The notes under the pieces are model-generated. The model was not told the origin of the DNA. It saw only the letters and a list, made by a program, of their open reading frames with translations, and did no database searches. Positions 36,875 to 44,243 of a DNA stretch of 54,428 bases are shown piece by piece (the stretch's first letter is position 1; every line of letters starts with the position of its first letter). Both the position numbers and the translations under genes were made by a program. Origin of the DNA: a virus; the IMG/VR virus record IMGVR_UViG_3300036944_000521, positions 1 to 54,428 of that record, one strand, 5' to 3'.

Positions 36875-36950
36875 TGGTGGTCCTAACAGGAATTGAACCT
36901 GCGTTAGTCTGCTTTAGAGGCAGCTGCCTTACCATTAGGCTATAGAACCG
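36875..36950 (-). tRNA. amber suppressor tRNA (CTA)
   Basis: GGTTCTA/TAGGACC acceptor, D-arm GCCT/AGGC, anticodon arm CTGC-CTCTAAA-GCAG (4 bp plus G-A), T-arm GCAGG-TTCAATT-CCTGT, CCA encoded. The 7-nt loop places T33 before CTA, which reads UAG. The alternative frame (TCT) would leave no stem and C33, and a proper Arg(TCT) tRNA is at 40.1 kb. The charged amino acid is unknown. Confidence 0.78.
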
Positions 36951-36960
36951 TTATTTAGCA

Positions 36961-37020
36961 GGCTCATCTTGTGCTTTTTCCCAAAAAAAGTGCCTTACGG
37001 CAATGATGCTGAACTGAGCC
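36961..37020 (-). ncRNA. minimal Y-RNA-like element
   Basis: 60 nt. Closed by GGCTCA/TGAGCC, GTTCAGCATC on the 5' side and GCACAAGA on the 3' side, the full motif pair. Instead of a tRNA body it has two hairpins, TGCC-GTAA-GGCA and a CTTTTT/AAAAAG stem. This shows the motif pair is a unit independent of the tRNA mimic. Confidence 0.6.
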
Positions 37021-37027
37021 TAAGTAT

Positions 37028-37189
37028 TTAGTCGAAGCTATACCAGTATCCTACAGCAACCCAAGTACGCATACCGCTATCATCAAATTGAACTTGAACA
37101 TCTAATTCTCGTTCTTGCCTAATTGGAGCGTCTGCACCCATCAGGCTTCTGTAGTTAGCAAGGTCGGTTTTGTGAATCCATACGATCAT
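37028..37189 (-). CDS. hypothetical small protein
   Basis: 53 residues, MIVWIHKTDLANYRSLMG then a beta-rich half ending in a Trp/Tyr pattern. Sits between the minimal Y-like element and tRNA-Pro. Confidence 0.6.
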   Translation of the reverse strand: MIVWIHKTDLANYRSLMGADAPIRQERELDVQVQFDDSGMRTWVAVGYWYSFD

Positions 37190-37365
37190 GTGTATTCCTA
37201 TCTGGTCCGCCCTATACCCACCGCTACGCAGTAAGCATTATCTCTGTCTATGCCGACGGACAGCATACCCGTTGCAACACTTACTAATCATGTGTTAATT
37301 CACAGTCAAGCATAGCTATAGTGCTTCAAAAGCTATATTCTATCACCCCTTTGCAGAGGATGAAA
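37190..37365 (-). ncRNA. structured noncoding stretch
   Basis: No gene. Hairpins AACAC/GTGTT and TATGC/GCATA, and a GTCCG/CGGAC closure, follow tRNA-Pro in its transcript. Identity unknown. Confidence 0.35.
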
Positions 37366-37368
37366 AAT

Positions 37369-37445
<77 letters not shown>

Positions 37446-37454
37446 TAATTTATA

Positions 37455-37547
37455 CTGCGAGGGTCTGAATCTCGCAGCACAGAAAGAAAAGGGATAACCA
37501 TCAATACCGTTACAGACAGTTGGCTCAAGTCAGTGCGCTTTTCTTTC
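37455..37547 (-). ncRNA. two structured RNA elements
   Basis: A perfect 10-bp closure GAAAGAAAAG/CTTTTCTTTC (37482-37547) encloses 46 nt, then hairpin CTGCGAG/CTCGCAG (37455-37477). Directly below the 37.56 kb promoter, so the RNA starts near this stem. Unidentified. Confidence 0.45.
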
Positions 37548-37562
37548 TAATCTCTATAATTC

Positions 37563-37591
37563 ATAATAACTCAATCGCAAGCTTGATGCAA
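37563..37591 (-). promoter_or_regulatory. sigma70-type promoter
   Basis: -35 TTGCAT, 17-nt spacer, -10 TATTAT. Confidence 0.7.
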
Positions 37592-37594
37592 GAA

Positions 37595-37870
37595 TTATTT
37601 CATTCTATTGTTGCTACGTTACACCGTCGTAGCCCGTCCACAAATTCGGGAGTTTGTGAGTTTTTACTGTGTAGGATGCACAGTAATGGTTTACATAGAG
37701 TCTGGAACCACAACATTTCCAGCATTATGCACATATTTTGGGCCCTGTGCTTATGCGATTAACTCGCTTTGGGTACGTTATTACAGTTACTAGATGGGTA
37801 GGACAGTATGCCTTGCCATTTCTATAACAGGAGCAACCCTGCTGCACTTTCACTTACTAACACTCTACGT
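37595..37870 (-). ncRNA. structured noncoding stretch, about 275 nt
   Basis: No gene on the minus strand. Hairpins TACTGTG/CACAGTA, CACAAA/TTTGTG and CAGG/CCTG; GTTACG near one end can meet CGTAAC-like sequence at the other. Follows tRNA-Asn. Candidate structured RNA of unknown family. Confidence 0.35.
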
Positions 37871-37876
37871 AACTTT

Positions 37877-37952
37877 TGGCTCCCCGAGTAGGATTCGAAC
37901 CTACGACACTCTGATTAACAGTCAGATGCAACTACCGCTGTGCTACCAGGGA
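37877..37952 (-). tRNA. tRNA-Asn(GTT)
   Basis: TCCCTGG/TCGGGGA, TCTGA-CTGTTAA-TCAGA, GTAGG-TTCGAAT-CCTAC, CCA encoded. Confidence 0.92.
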
Positions 37953-38006
37953 ACGTTTTCTATTTATTATTTATAACACAAAGTTTACGACGTGTAAACT
38001 ACAATT

Positions 38007-38168
38007 TCAAATTTTTTTATTCTGGTGGATAGAAACACGAGCTTTATTCTCAAGTACTGCTACTAATTGTGTAGCTAACTGCATAGCATTCTCTGAACAG
38101 TAGCTATCTACTTCATACTTCTGAAGTAAGCTTGATAGCTCTTTTGTAAGAGAAATCCTGTGTCTCAC
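38007..38168 (-). CDS. hypothetical small protein
   Basis: 53 residues from GTG overlapping the upstream stop (GTGA). Helical: LTKELSSLLQKYEVDSYC and NAMQLATQLVAVLENKA. No family recognised. Confidence 0.55.
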   Translation of the reverse strand: MRHRISLTKELSSLLQKYEVDSYCSENAMQLATQLVAVLENKARVSIHQNKKI

Positions 38169-38476
38169 TCTAGCGTTTCTTTCCAGCGATTAATCCACTC
38201 AATCTTCTGTGCAGTAGGCCACTTAGAAAGATAAGCGTTATCCACGTTGAATATGTCAACAATATGTTCCTCACTATGAACAGCTACATCTACTACATTC
38301 TCGCCTAGATGATGCTGTGAAAATTCTTTAACATTACCAGCATTAAGATATTCAGCTAGCTTAATAGTGTCAATAGGTTCTTTAAAACCTAGTGCTTCAA
38401 ATTCTTCACGAGGAATGGAATATTTGAGGCGGAAATGAGAGATTGTAGTGATTAGTACGTACTCTTGGTTCGACAT
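38165..38476 (-). CDS. hypothetical protein
   Basis: 103 residues from ATG 38476, inside the 3' end of tilS in another frame (71-base overlap). IPREEFEALGF and EHIVDIFNVDNAYL; no domain recognised. Confidence 0.6.
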   Translation of the reverse strand: MSNQEYVLITTISHFRLKYSIPREEFEALGFKEPIDTIKLAEYLNAGNVKEFSQHHLGENVVDVAVHSEEHIVDIFNVDNAYLSKWPTAQKIEWINRWKETLE

Positions 38477-39065
38477 AATCTTGTTGGACCTTTTTCTTAA
38501 TGGTTGTGGCAATGCCAGGGTTTACTTGTAGAACGTGTGGCATCATAACTTGACGAATATAATTACGAGTAAGAGATAAGTCTGTATTTGAGCTATCTTC
38601 TACCCAATCTAAGTTATGTTTTGTAGCCCAGTGAATAAATTGTGATTTAGGTGTAAGCCTAAAAGGACGAACTACGTTTCTATTAGAATACGGAATAAGT
38701 TTTCCAGAACCGTGAAGTGATGACCAGATCCATGTTTCGACGCAATCTTCTAAAGTATGTGCGGTAACAACAGTATCATCAAGACTATGAAAAACTGAAT
38801 AACGCTCATTACGCCAAAACTCTTCTAAAGATGTGCGTGAATTGCGAGTAGATGTAATACGCTTGCTAAGCAGTTTAATACCAAGGCTACTACAAGTAGC
38901 GCGTGTAATCGCTTCTGCGTCATCAGAGTTTCCTTCATTATGATTAATATGTAACGCAGTTACATCGTGGTTACGAGATAAAAAGTGTAGAGCTGCTATA
39001 GAGTCTACACCACCTGAAACAGCTACTGTAATTTTACGACTAAGTTTACCTTGAAGCGTGATCAT
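38406..39065 (-). CDS. tilS: tRNA(Ile)-lysidine synthetase-like
   Basis: 219 residues, the catalytic core of TilS without the long C-terminal domains of the cellular enzyme. AVSGGVDSIAAL (PP-loop), LHINHNEG, TAHTLEDCVET and WVEDSSNTDLSLTRNYIR are the family motifs. TilS joins lysine to C34 of tRNA-Ile(CAU), changing it from Met- to Ile-type. A CAU tRNA with TilS-type identity lies 16 nt upstream in the same transcript. Confidence 0.88.
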   Translation of the reverse strand: MITLQGKLSRKITVAVSGGVDSIAALHFLSRNHDVTALHINHNEGNSDDAEAITRATCSSLGIKLLSKRITSTRNSRTSLEEFWRNERYSVFHSLDDTVVTAHTLEDCVETWIWSSLHGSGKLIPYSNRNVVRPFRLTPKSQFIHWATKHNLDWVEDSSNTDLSLTRNYIRQVMMPHVLQVNPGIATTIKKKVQQDYVEPRVRTNHYNLSFPPQIFHSS

Positions 39066-39080
39066 AGTAACCTATATATT

Positions 39081-39157
39081 TGGTGGTCCCCCTCGGACTC
39101 GAACCGAGATAGTCAGTGTTATGAGCACTGTTCACTAACCAATTGTGATAGAGGACC
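39081..39157 (-). tRNA. tRNA-Ile2(CAT), TilS substrate
   Basis: GGTCCTC/GGGGACC, CAGTG-CTCATAA-CACTG, CTCGG-TTCGAGT-CCGAG, CCA encoded. C4-G69 and C5-G68 are the known TilS recognition pairs. The other two CAT tRNAs in the window lack this set. Position next to tilS supports Ile2 rather than Met. Confidence 0.85.
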
Positions 39158-39177
39158 GTTATTTCTTCTGTTAATTA

Positions 39178-39206
39178 AATATAACCCAAAACATAGCAGC
39201 GTGCAA
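39178..39206 (-). promoter_or_regulatory. sigma70-type promoter
   Basis: -35 TTGCAC, 17-nt spacer, -10 TATATT; drives tRNA-Ile2 and tilS. Confidence 0.75.
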
Positions 39207-39214
39207 GTTATATT

Positions 39215-39361
39215 TCACTTTTTATTCAGTTCATTGATTCGATCAAGTAACCAAGCAGCAACTATGCCTTCCTCGTTTGATTTATCCAGTTTACAATTTA
39301 ATCTGGATAGAGCTATACTCAGCCCTGAAACTTCAGCGTAGTCAATACTCGATTTAGCCAT
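39215..39361 (-). CDS. hypothetical small protein
   Basis: 48 residues from ATG 39361 (MAKSSIDYAEVSG). Helical C-terminus. The earlier in-frame ATG lacks a ribosome site. Confidence 0.5.
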   Translation of the reverse strand: MAKSSIDYAEVSGLSIALSRLNCKLDKSNEEGIVAAWLLDRINELNKK

Positions 39362-39404
39362 GTCGAATCCTATCTTAACCAATGTAAGACTAACTATCGC
39401 TCCC

Positions 39405-39525
39405 AAAACAAACGCCTATCGCACTGTCGGCTTATTGCGAAACACCGAAGCTATAGGAGGCGGACTTACCTAGACATACAGTTAATATGACTAGCATTTT
39501 TCAGTTTGTTGGTAGTTAGTCTAAC
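39405..39525 (-). ncRNA. structured noncoding stretch
   Basis: TCGCA/TGCGA hairpin and a TAGAC/GTCTA closure between two small genes. Preceded (39528-39548) by a TGTACCC-TTCG-GGGTACA hairpin without T tract below the 39552 gene. Confidence 0.35.
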
Positions 39526-39551
39526 ATTGGTACCCCGAAGGGTACACAATT

Positions 39552-39761
39552 TTATTCTTTCATTGCACGATGAATTTTAATAGCATCGGCAGTACGCTTT
39601 TCGTCAGTAGTTCCGATAATTAGTAGGAGAATTGTAGAGAACAAGCCAAAGATGAATCCACCAAAAGCCCATCCAACAGCATTACGACCACGCTGTTCAG
39701 CCAAATAGTAATTCAACCAGGCAATTAAGCCTGCTACGACTAAAATAATAAAGAGATCCAT
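39552..39761 (-). CDS. two-TM membrane protein
   Basis: 69 residues. TM1 at about 2-19 (LFIILVVAGLIAWL), AEQRGRNAVGWAFGG loop, TM2 at about 33-50, polar tail. Resembles small host-type membrane proteins; role unknown. Confidence 0.6.
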   Translation of the reverse strand: MDLFIILVVAGLIAWLNYYLAEQRGRNAVGWAFGGFIFGLFSTILLLIIGTTDEKRTADAIKIHRAMKE

Positions 39762-39774
39762 TTAGGTATCCTGG

Positions 39775-39978
39775 TTATGCAGCTTTTAAGAGCTGGGGTG
39801 AAATATAAAGTTGATAATCAACTACGTTAGCTTCTAAAACTTCTGCTACTTCCTTAGCAGCTTTAATTGTTTTAAAGGTCATAGGAATTACGTCGTGATC
39901 ACGATATAAACCATCTTTACCTTTAAATACAACTTGGTTAACCAGCGAGCCATTACGCTCAAGTGCAAAATTAGTCAT
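39775..39978 (-). CDS. hypothetical small protein
   Basis: 67 residues, MTNFALERNGSLVNQVVFKG; AAGGAG upstream. No family recognised. Confidence 0.6.
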   Translation of the reverse strand: MTNFALERNGSLVNQVVFKGKDGLYRDHDVIPMTFKTIKAAKEVAEVLEANVVDYQLYISPQLLKAA

Positions 39979-40020
39979 GCAGTTCTCCTTGCGGTTTTCC
40001 TATTCAAGGATTGAATTAAT

Positions 40021-40103
40021 TGGTACCCCCTGCCGGACTCGAACCGGCACTCACTAGGAACGAAATTTTAAGTCTCGCGCGGCTACCATTTCACCAAGGG
40101 GGC
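40021..40103 (-). tRNA. tRNA-Leu(TAA)
   Basis: GCCCCCT/AGGGGGT, CGAGA-CTTAAAA-TTTCG, class II variable arm, GCCGG-TTCGAGT-CCGGC, CCA encoded. Confidence 0.92.
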
Positions 40104-40108
40104 AGTAT

Positions 40109-40185
40109 TGGCGGTCCTAGAAGGAGTCGAACCCTCAACCTGCGGAGTAGAAATCCGTTGCTCTATCCAGTTGAGCTATAGAACC
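40109..40185 (-). tRNA. tRNA-Arg(TCT)
   Basis: GGTTCTA/TAGGACC, ACGGA-TTTCTAC-TCCGC, GAGGG-TTCGACT-CCTTC, CCA encoded. Confidence 0.92.
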
Positions 40186-40194
40186 TTTATCTTA

Positions 40195-40223
40195 AATATA
40201 CAGTAAAAAATAACATTATGCAA
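40195..40223 (-). promoter_or_regulatory. sigma70-type promoter
   Basis: -35 TTGCAT, 17-nt spacer, -10 TATATT; drives tRNA-Arg and tRNA-Leu. Confidence 0.8.
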
Positions 40224-40251
40224 GTTAAATTTTACTTTAGTCTACACTTCA

Positions 40252-40434
40252 TTACTCAGGAATTATATATCCTAGACCGCGGAGCCAAGAATTTACATGG
40301 TGATATACATCATCCACAAATAGAGCAGTATTGTCAGGAACCTCTACGCGGTATTCTAGAGACGGTTGAATTAGCTTCACGTCAATTTCTTTTTGTTCGT
40401 AGCTAGGTGAATAAGTAAATGTGATAGTTGCCAT
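40252..40434 (-). CDS. hypothetical small protein
   Basis: 60 residues, beta-rich, MATITFTYSPSYEQKEIDV. No family recognised. Confidence 0.55.
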   Translation of the reverse strand: MATITFTYSPSYEQKEIDVKLIQPSLEYRVEVPDNTALFVDDVYHHVNSWLRGLGYIIPE

Positions 40435-40468
40435 TATGTTTCTTTCTTTTTTATTTCGTATAAACTAA

Positions 40469-40497
40469 TATAACACTAGTCTCACTAAAAGGCAAGG
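40469..40497 (-). promoter_or_regulatory. sigma70-type promoter abutting a terminator
   Basis: -35 TTGCCT, 17-nt spacer, -10 TATATT; the -35 coincides with the tail of the hairpin at 40496-40527. Confidence 0.75.
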
Positions 40498-40527
40498 GCG
40501 AAGTTAATTTCTTAACTCCGCCCTTGT
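40496..40527 (-). terminator. hairpin terminator
   Basis: AAGGGCG-x-AGTTAA / TTAACT-x-CGCCCTT, about 13 bp with a 4-nt loop, below the 40533 gene. Confidence 0.65.
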
Positions 40528-40532
40528 GTACA

Positions 40533-40679
40533 TTACGCGTTATAACCACGAGACTGTAATTCACGTTGTCTACGCTCTAAATCAGCCAAACTCACAGAGT
40601 CAGCTAAGTAAGCTTCGATACGATCTTTTTCAGACATAGTAACAGAACGAAACCATTTTGCTAAAGCTTTGAACATCAT
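40533..40679 (-). CDS. DUF3563-like small protein
   Basis: 48 residues. SEKDRIEAYLADSVSLADLERR is the DUF3563 signature (EAYLA...S-x-DLERR). Function unknown; also found in proteobacterial chromosomes. Confidence 0.7.
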   Translation of the reverse strand: MMFKALAKWFRSVTMSEKDRIEAYLADSVSLADLERRQRELQSRGYNA

Positions 40680-40843
40680 AGATCACCCCCATTTATAAAG
40701 GCAGCTTTGTGTGTTTCTAGTACTCTATTAAAAGCGTAACTAGCTTCACTCTTTGAGTATTCAAGTTTGCAATAGGCTCTTAGGCCTTCTTCGATTTCGT
40801 TACGTCTTAAAGCCCAACGTATTTTGTTGATTAGTTTTTTCAT
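40676..40843 (-). CDS. hypothetical basic protein
   Basis: 55 residues from ATG 40843 (GGGAG upstream): KKLINKIRWALRRNEIEEGL. ATGA overlap with the DUF3563 gene; both follow hsp20. Confidence 0.55.
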   Translation of the reverse strand: MKKLINKIRWALRRNEIEEGLRAYCKLEYSKSEASYAFNRVLETHKAAFINGGDL

Positions 40844-40881
40844 AGTATGTCTCCCATTGATAATCCAATGGGACACTAGTC

Positions 40882-41313
40882 TTATTTTCCTGTGCTACGA
40901 TTATCGTTTTGAATTTTGATTAGTACAGGGGATTTTTCCTCAGGTAGCTTAACGGCTAAACCGATACTTAAGATACCGTCATTGAGACTAGCTCCAGTGA
41001 CTTCTGTGTACTCACTAAGTCTAAAGCTTTTAGCAAACTTACGAGTTGAAATACCTCTATGCACATACTGTGTTTCTGGTCTACGAACTGGTCGATCACC
41101 TTTTACAGTAAGAACATTATCTTTTAGCTCAATAGTCAAGTCTGACTGAACAAAACCAGCAATAGCTAGTTCAATTTCAAAGCTCTTGTCATTATACTTA
41201 ACAATATTGTGCGGCGGATATACGTCCTTTGCATTATTAGTTACTTGTTGTAACTCGCTAAGAATATGGTCGAAACCAATAAAAGCGGTTTTAGGGAATA
41301 GTGTACCTGTCAT
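40882..41313 (-). CDS. Hsp20 small heat-shock protein (IbpA-like)
   Basis: 143 residues: N-terminal DHILSELQQ, alpha-crystallin domain at about 35-130 with FEIELAIAGF, LTVKGDR, GISTRKFAKSFRL and the closing GILSIGLAVKLPEE. An ATP-independent holdase; T4-like and marine phages often carry one. Confidence 0.9.
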   Translation of the reverse strand: MTGTLFPKTAFIGFDHILSELQQVTNNAKDVYPPHNIVKYNDKSFEIELAIAGFVQSDLTIELKDNVLTVKGDRPVRRPETQYVHRGISTRKFAKSFRLSEYTEVTGASLNDGILSIGLAVKLPEEKSPVLIKIQNDNRSTGK

Positions 41314-41371
41314 TTTTATCTCCTTTAAGGCAAGAAAGTTTGTAGACCGTTATTACGCATCTACACTGGGA

Positions 41372-41400
41372 ATTATAATTTAATTTTTACTATTATGCAA
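41372..41400 (-). promoter_or_regulatory. sigma70-type promoter
   Basis: -35 TTGCAT, 17-nt spacer, -10 TATAAT; drives hsp20. Confidence 0.78.
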
Positions 41401-41409
41401 TAGTTTTTA

Positions 41410-41739
41410 TTATTTGGTTTCGTCTTCTGGTAAGTCTTCCGAGTTATCGTCTATAGAAGACATATAATCGTCAAAATCCATGTAAAACCTTAGATCGGCT
41501 AATACCATAGCACAAGCCATAGTTATAACGCTGTATTCAGCTTGGAAGTAATAGGTAATTATATAACTTATAAATATAAACCTAAGATGCCTTAAACAAT
41601 AGTCAAAAACTAATGTACTGGGAACAGCGTAGTTAACCCCTCCTGAAAAATACGTGATTACCGATTTCAATAAAGTTCTCCGAATATATAGGTTTATTTT
41701 TAGTATGAAAGTACAGAGCACCTGATGTAAAATCGTCAA
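41410..41739 (-). CDS. membrane protein, start uncertain
   Basis: Up to 109 residues, but the first third lies inside the SleB gene in another frame. The real protein may begin near 41.63 kb at a non-ATG codon or at a later ATG. FIFISYIITYYF and the following stretch look membrane-embedded; the tail is acidic (DDNSEDLPEDETK). Confidence 0.4.
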   Translation of the reverse strand: MTILHQVLCTFILKINLYIRRTLLKSVITYFSGGVNYAVPSTLVFDYCLRHLRFIFISYIITYYFQAEYSVITMACAMVLADLRFYMDFDDYMSSIDDNSEDLPEDETK

Positions 41740-42139
41740 CAGGGTTAGATAGCATCTGTATTGCTATAATCATAGCTAAGCGAGCTTCTGGACTTTCGGG
41801 AGGTACTTTATCGGATATATTATCACAATACCAACTAAATTGGCAACGATTAAGAATAGGATCTCCGTTAGAGTCTGTTTTGCTTTGATATACTACATCA
41901 CATATAGTATCAGCAAAACGCCCATCCTTAACTCTATTTATAGTAACTATAGCAACTGCTATTTGACCTTTAATAGGCTCTCCTCGAGCCTCAAAGTATA
42001 TATTAGTAGCTAAGCATTTAGCTTCTTGTAAAAATTCAAGCGGATAATCAGCTTGGGAAGGGGTGGCGTATAATGTCAGACTCAATGCAGTCAGAACCAT
42101 ACTGTATTTCAATAATTGATAGAATTTCTTTAGTTTCAT
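41633..42139 (-). CDS. SleB-type cell-wall hydrolase (Hydrolase_2)
   Basis: 168 residues with a signal peptide (hydrophobic 12-27, cleavage near SQA-DY). LATNIYFEARGEP with the catalytic Glu and GQIAVAIVTINRV match the SleB amidase/lytic domain. Exported peptidoglycan hydrolase, distinct from the cytosolic GH19-type endolysin at 11.1 kb; possibly a second lysin or an entry/exclusion factor. Confidence 0.82.
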   Translation of the reverse strand: MKLKKFYQLLKYSMVLTALSLTLYATPSQADYPLEFLQEAKCLATNIYFEARGEPIKGQIAVAIVTINRVKDGRFADTICDVVYQSKTDSNGDPILNRCQFSWYCDNISDKVPPESPEARLAMIIAIQMLSNPVDDFTSGALYFHTKNKPIYSENFIEIGNHVFFRRG

Positions 42140-42833
42140 TGCATAACCTATGCCATTTTGCTAAAGGAATTATAAATACATCATTCTTTCTTAAAATAGT
42201 TTTTTCAATGTTAGTATCTGGATAGTTAGAATGATGCACTGTAGCAGTGCCTTCGCGAACAAACCATACTTCGGACCTATGATGGTGCATTTGCCAAGAA
42301 AGAGATTCTTTGGGATTTACTACTAATTCCTTGATTTTGGTAGTGTTGGGTAAATAATTATGCAGAACTTTCCACATGCCCCAATCACGAATAGTAGAAT
42401 CAGTCTTCCAACTGTCAAGCAGCGTGGAGGAAGAATTCATCTTGTGACTACCTCCGAGTGTATCATCAATACCAATATTGTTAGATTGACAAAAATCCCA
42501 CTCTGGGTAGTTTGAGTTGGAACGGTCTCCACCGTTCCCGAAGATAAGTTTATAATTCGGATACAGATCTACACAATTCTTCAACAAAGAAATTGCTGAA
42601 CCATCTGCATCATCAAAACTTAATACAGAATCTACATACTGTATAGATTCTAAAACTGACTTTCGAGAATCAAAAGTCATAAATGGCTTACCTTTTTTAC
42701 GAGCAAGCCACTCATCGGAGTTTAATCCGATTATTACTCTACCATAACGCTGATAGGCATCACGAAACATAGAGATATGTCCCTCGTGTAAGGGATCAAA
42801 ACCTCCAGATAAAATTACTTTTTCAAACGACAT
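42048..42833 (-). CDS. nucleotidyltransferase-cupin fusion
   Basis: 261 residues. N-terminal cytidylyl/adenylyltransferase domain: SGGFDPLHEGHI (HxGH) and SRKSVLESI. C-terminal cupin from about 165: WQMHHHRSEVWFV and FIIPLAKWHRL, as in the phosphomannose-isomerase end of mannose-1-P guanylyltransferases. Would make and perhaps isomerise a nucleotide-activated sugar. The two domains in one chain are unusual. Overlaps the SleB gene by 92 bases. Confidence 0.78.
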   Translation of the reverse strand: MSFEKVILSGGFDPLHEGHISMFRDAYQRYGRVIIGLNSDEWLARKKGKPFMTFDSRKSVLESIQYVDSVLSFDDADGSAISLLKNCVDLYPNYKLIFGNGGDRSNSNYPEWDFCQSNNIGIDDTLGGSHKMNSSSTLLDSWKTDSTIRDWGMWKVLHNYLPNTTKIKELVVNPKESLSWQMHHHRSEVWFVREGTATVHHSNYPDTNIEKTILRKNDVFIIPLAKWHRLCNETKEILSIIEIQYGSDCIESDIIRHPFPS

Positions 42834-43056
42834 TCAGTGTTCCGATATGGTTAGCTTCGTCGTCGTAAACTAGACCTGCAATCTCGCCTGCTGTTTTCCA
42901 AGCATTTAAAATTTTAGTGTGTTTGCAACCACGACGACCAGCGGGGCAAGTACATCCGCGCTGAGTAAATTTGTATATGGCTGTAGAATCATCTGAATCC
43001 TCAAACTTAGCAAGTTCATAAAAGTGGGTTCCTTTTCGTAGAATATACTGAGCCAT
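42823..43056 (-). CDS. SWIM zinc-finger protein
   Basis: 77 residues. GCTCPAGRRGCKHTKIL is a CxC...CxH SWIM finger that binds one zinc. Typical partner of nucleic-acid enzymes; no other domain present. Confidence 0.75.
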   Translation of the reverse strand: MAQYILRKGTHFYELAKFEDSDDSTAIYKFTQRGCTCPAGRRGCKHTKILNAWKTAGEIAGLVYDDEANHIGTLNVV

Positions 43057-43078
43057 ATCTTTTCCTCTATTTAAACTA

Positions 43079-43107
43079 TGTTAACACAACAAAATAGCAA
43101 TGGGCAA
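43079..43107 (-). promoter_or_regulatory. sigma70-type promoter
   Basis: -35 TTGCCC, 17-nt spacer, -10 TTAACA. Confidence 0.5.
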
Positions 43108-43130
43108 GAACTATATTAATTTCGGCGGTA

Positions 43131-43679
43131 TTAGGCTGCGTTAGCAGCCTTCAGTATATGTCTAAGAGTATTGATATTGTTAGACTGTAGTTTTTGAACG
43201 TATTCTTCATAGTCACGAGCAAGAGACTTTTGCTCTGGTAGTTTTGAGTTAAGAAAATCAGTACGCAACATAGCGTAGTATTTTTTGAACATAGGACCAT
43301 GAGGCTTGCAACGAGTGTCAAGTTTTTTATAAGCAAAGAACTGAACTGCGTGAGCAACTTCATGAGCGATAATAGCTTCTAGCTTATCATATGGTCGTTT
43401 AGAATAAAACCCGCCAATAACTTTATCTGCATCAAAAGAAGCATATTCACGAAAGCGATAAGTCTCGCCTTCCACACTAGGAACTGCCCAGTACATAGCA
43501 ATATTGATTCCAGGGCCGTCTTTGTAAATGCCACCGCGAGAGCAGCGACGAGTAGAATCCCAATCAAACTTAGTAGTTAGTGTAAAATCAGAAAACAAGT
43601 TTTGTTTTACCCAATTCTGCATAAGAATTGAAGTGCGTAGTGCATGTTGATTAGCAAGAATTTTGAACTCTGAAATCAT
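43131..43679 (-). CDS. SprT-like metallopeptidase
   Basis: 182 residues. IIAHEVAHAVQ (HExxH) and KPHGPMFKKYY (third-ligand His) are the SprT-family zinc site. Related proteases act on DNA-protein crosslinks. No C-terminal zinc ribbon. Confidence 0.78.
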   Translation of the reverse strand: MISEFKILANQHALRTSILMQNWVKQNLFSDFTLTTKFDWDSTRRCSRGGIYKDGPGINIAMYWAVPSVEGETYRFREYASFDADKVIGGFYSKRPYDKLEAIIAHEVAHAVQFFAYKKLDTRCKPHGPMFKKYYAMLRTDFLNSKLPEQKSLARDYEEYVQKLQSNNINTLRHILKAANAA

Positions 43680-43960
43680 CGACGTTTTCCTGTTGCTGGA
43701 TCTGCTGCTTCTGCTTTAGATAGAACTACATAGTTACCTTTGTTATAAGCTTGGCCTACAATAAGATTATCTGAGCCGCTATAAGCGTTTGATTTTTTAG
43801 CGTACCCATTACCCACAGTATCAGAAGTAGGAACAGTGTTACGTAAACCTACTCTTAGATCAGGAATATTATAAGGGCTACGACGTACTGGTTTACCTAC
43901 TTTAACACCCATTTTTTTAAGCCATTCTTCATGTTGTTTCAATAAATCTGCTTTTTTCAT
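43676..43960 (-). CDS. hypothetical basic protein
   Basis: 94 residues, Lys/Arg-rich, YNIPDLRVGLRNTVPTSD and KAEAADPATGKRR. No recognised family. Confidence 0.55.
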   Translation of the reverse strand: MKKADLLKQHEEWLKKMGVKVGKPVRRSPYNIPDLRVGLRNTVPTSDTVGNGYAKKSNAYSGSDNLIVGQAYNKGNYVVLSKAEAADPATGKRR

Positions 43961-43976
43961 TCGTAGCCCCTACAGT

Positions 43977-44243
43977 TTATACGCCGTAAGTCGGCTGTTT
44001 AGGGTCACGCCATAGAGTAAGTGAAGAAACGCGAATGAACTTTTTATTAGTCTCATTCTTGTTTGGGTTCTCAATAGTAACCATTACTCGTTTGCCTCTT
44101 TTATGAGCAAGCAGCTGGTTCATAAGACGAGCTGACGACGCCATGTACTCACGGCGCTGTGCATTACAAATCTTACGAGAAACGCAAGAATGTAGACCAG
44201 CAGACATTACACCAGAAGATTTACTTGATTTACCTTTAGCCAT
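43977..44243 (-). CDS. hypothetical basic protein
   Basis: 88 residues, SSKSSGVMSAGLHSCVSRKI and VMVTIENPNKNETNKKF; likely nucleic-acid or ribosome binding by charge only. Confidence 0.55.
   Translation of the reverse strand: MAKGKSSKSSGVMSAGLHSCVSRKICNAQRREYMASSARLMNQLLAHKRGKRVMVTIENPNKNETNKKFIRVSSLTLWRDPKQPTYGV

Noticed and set aside
36875-36950. Genome-wide recoding of TAG
   Set aside because: At least six genes here end naturally at TAG, and the other genes run full length without in-frame TAG.
37520-37976. Plus-strand ORFs between tRNA-Pro and tRNA-Asn
   Set aside because: They run through tRNA-Asn or promoter sequence and have no Shine-Dalgarno.
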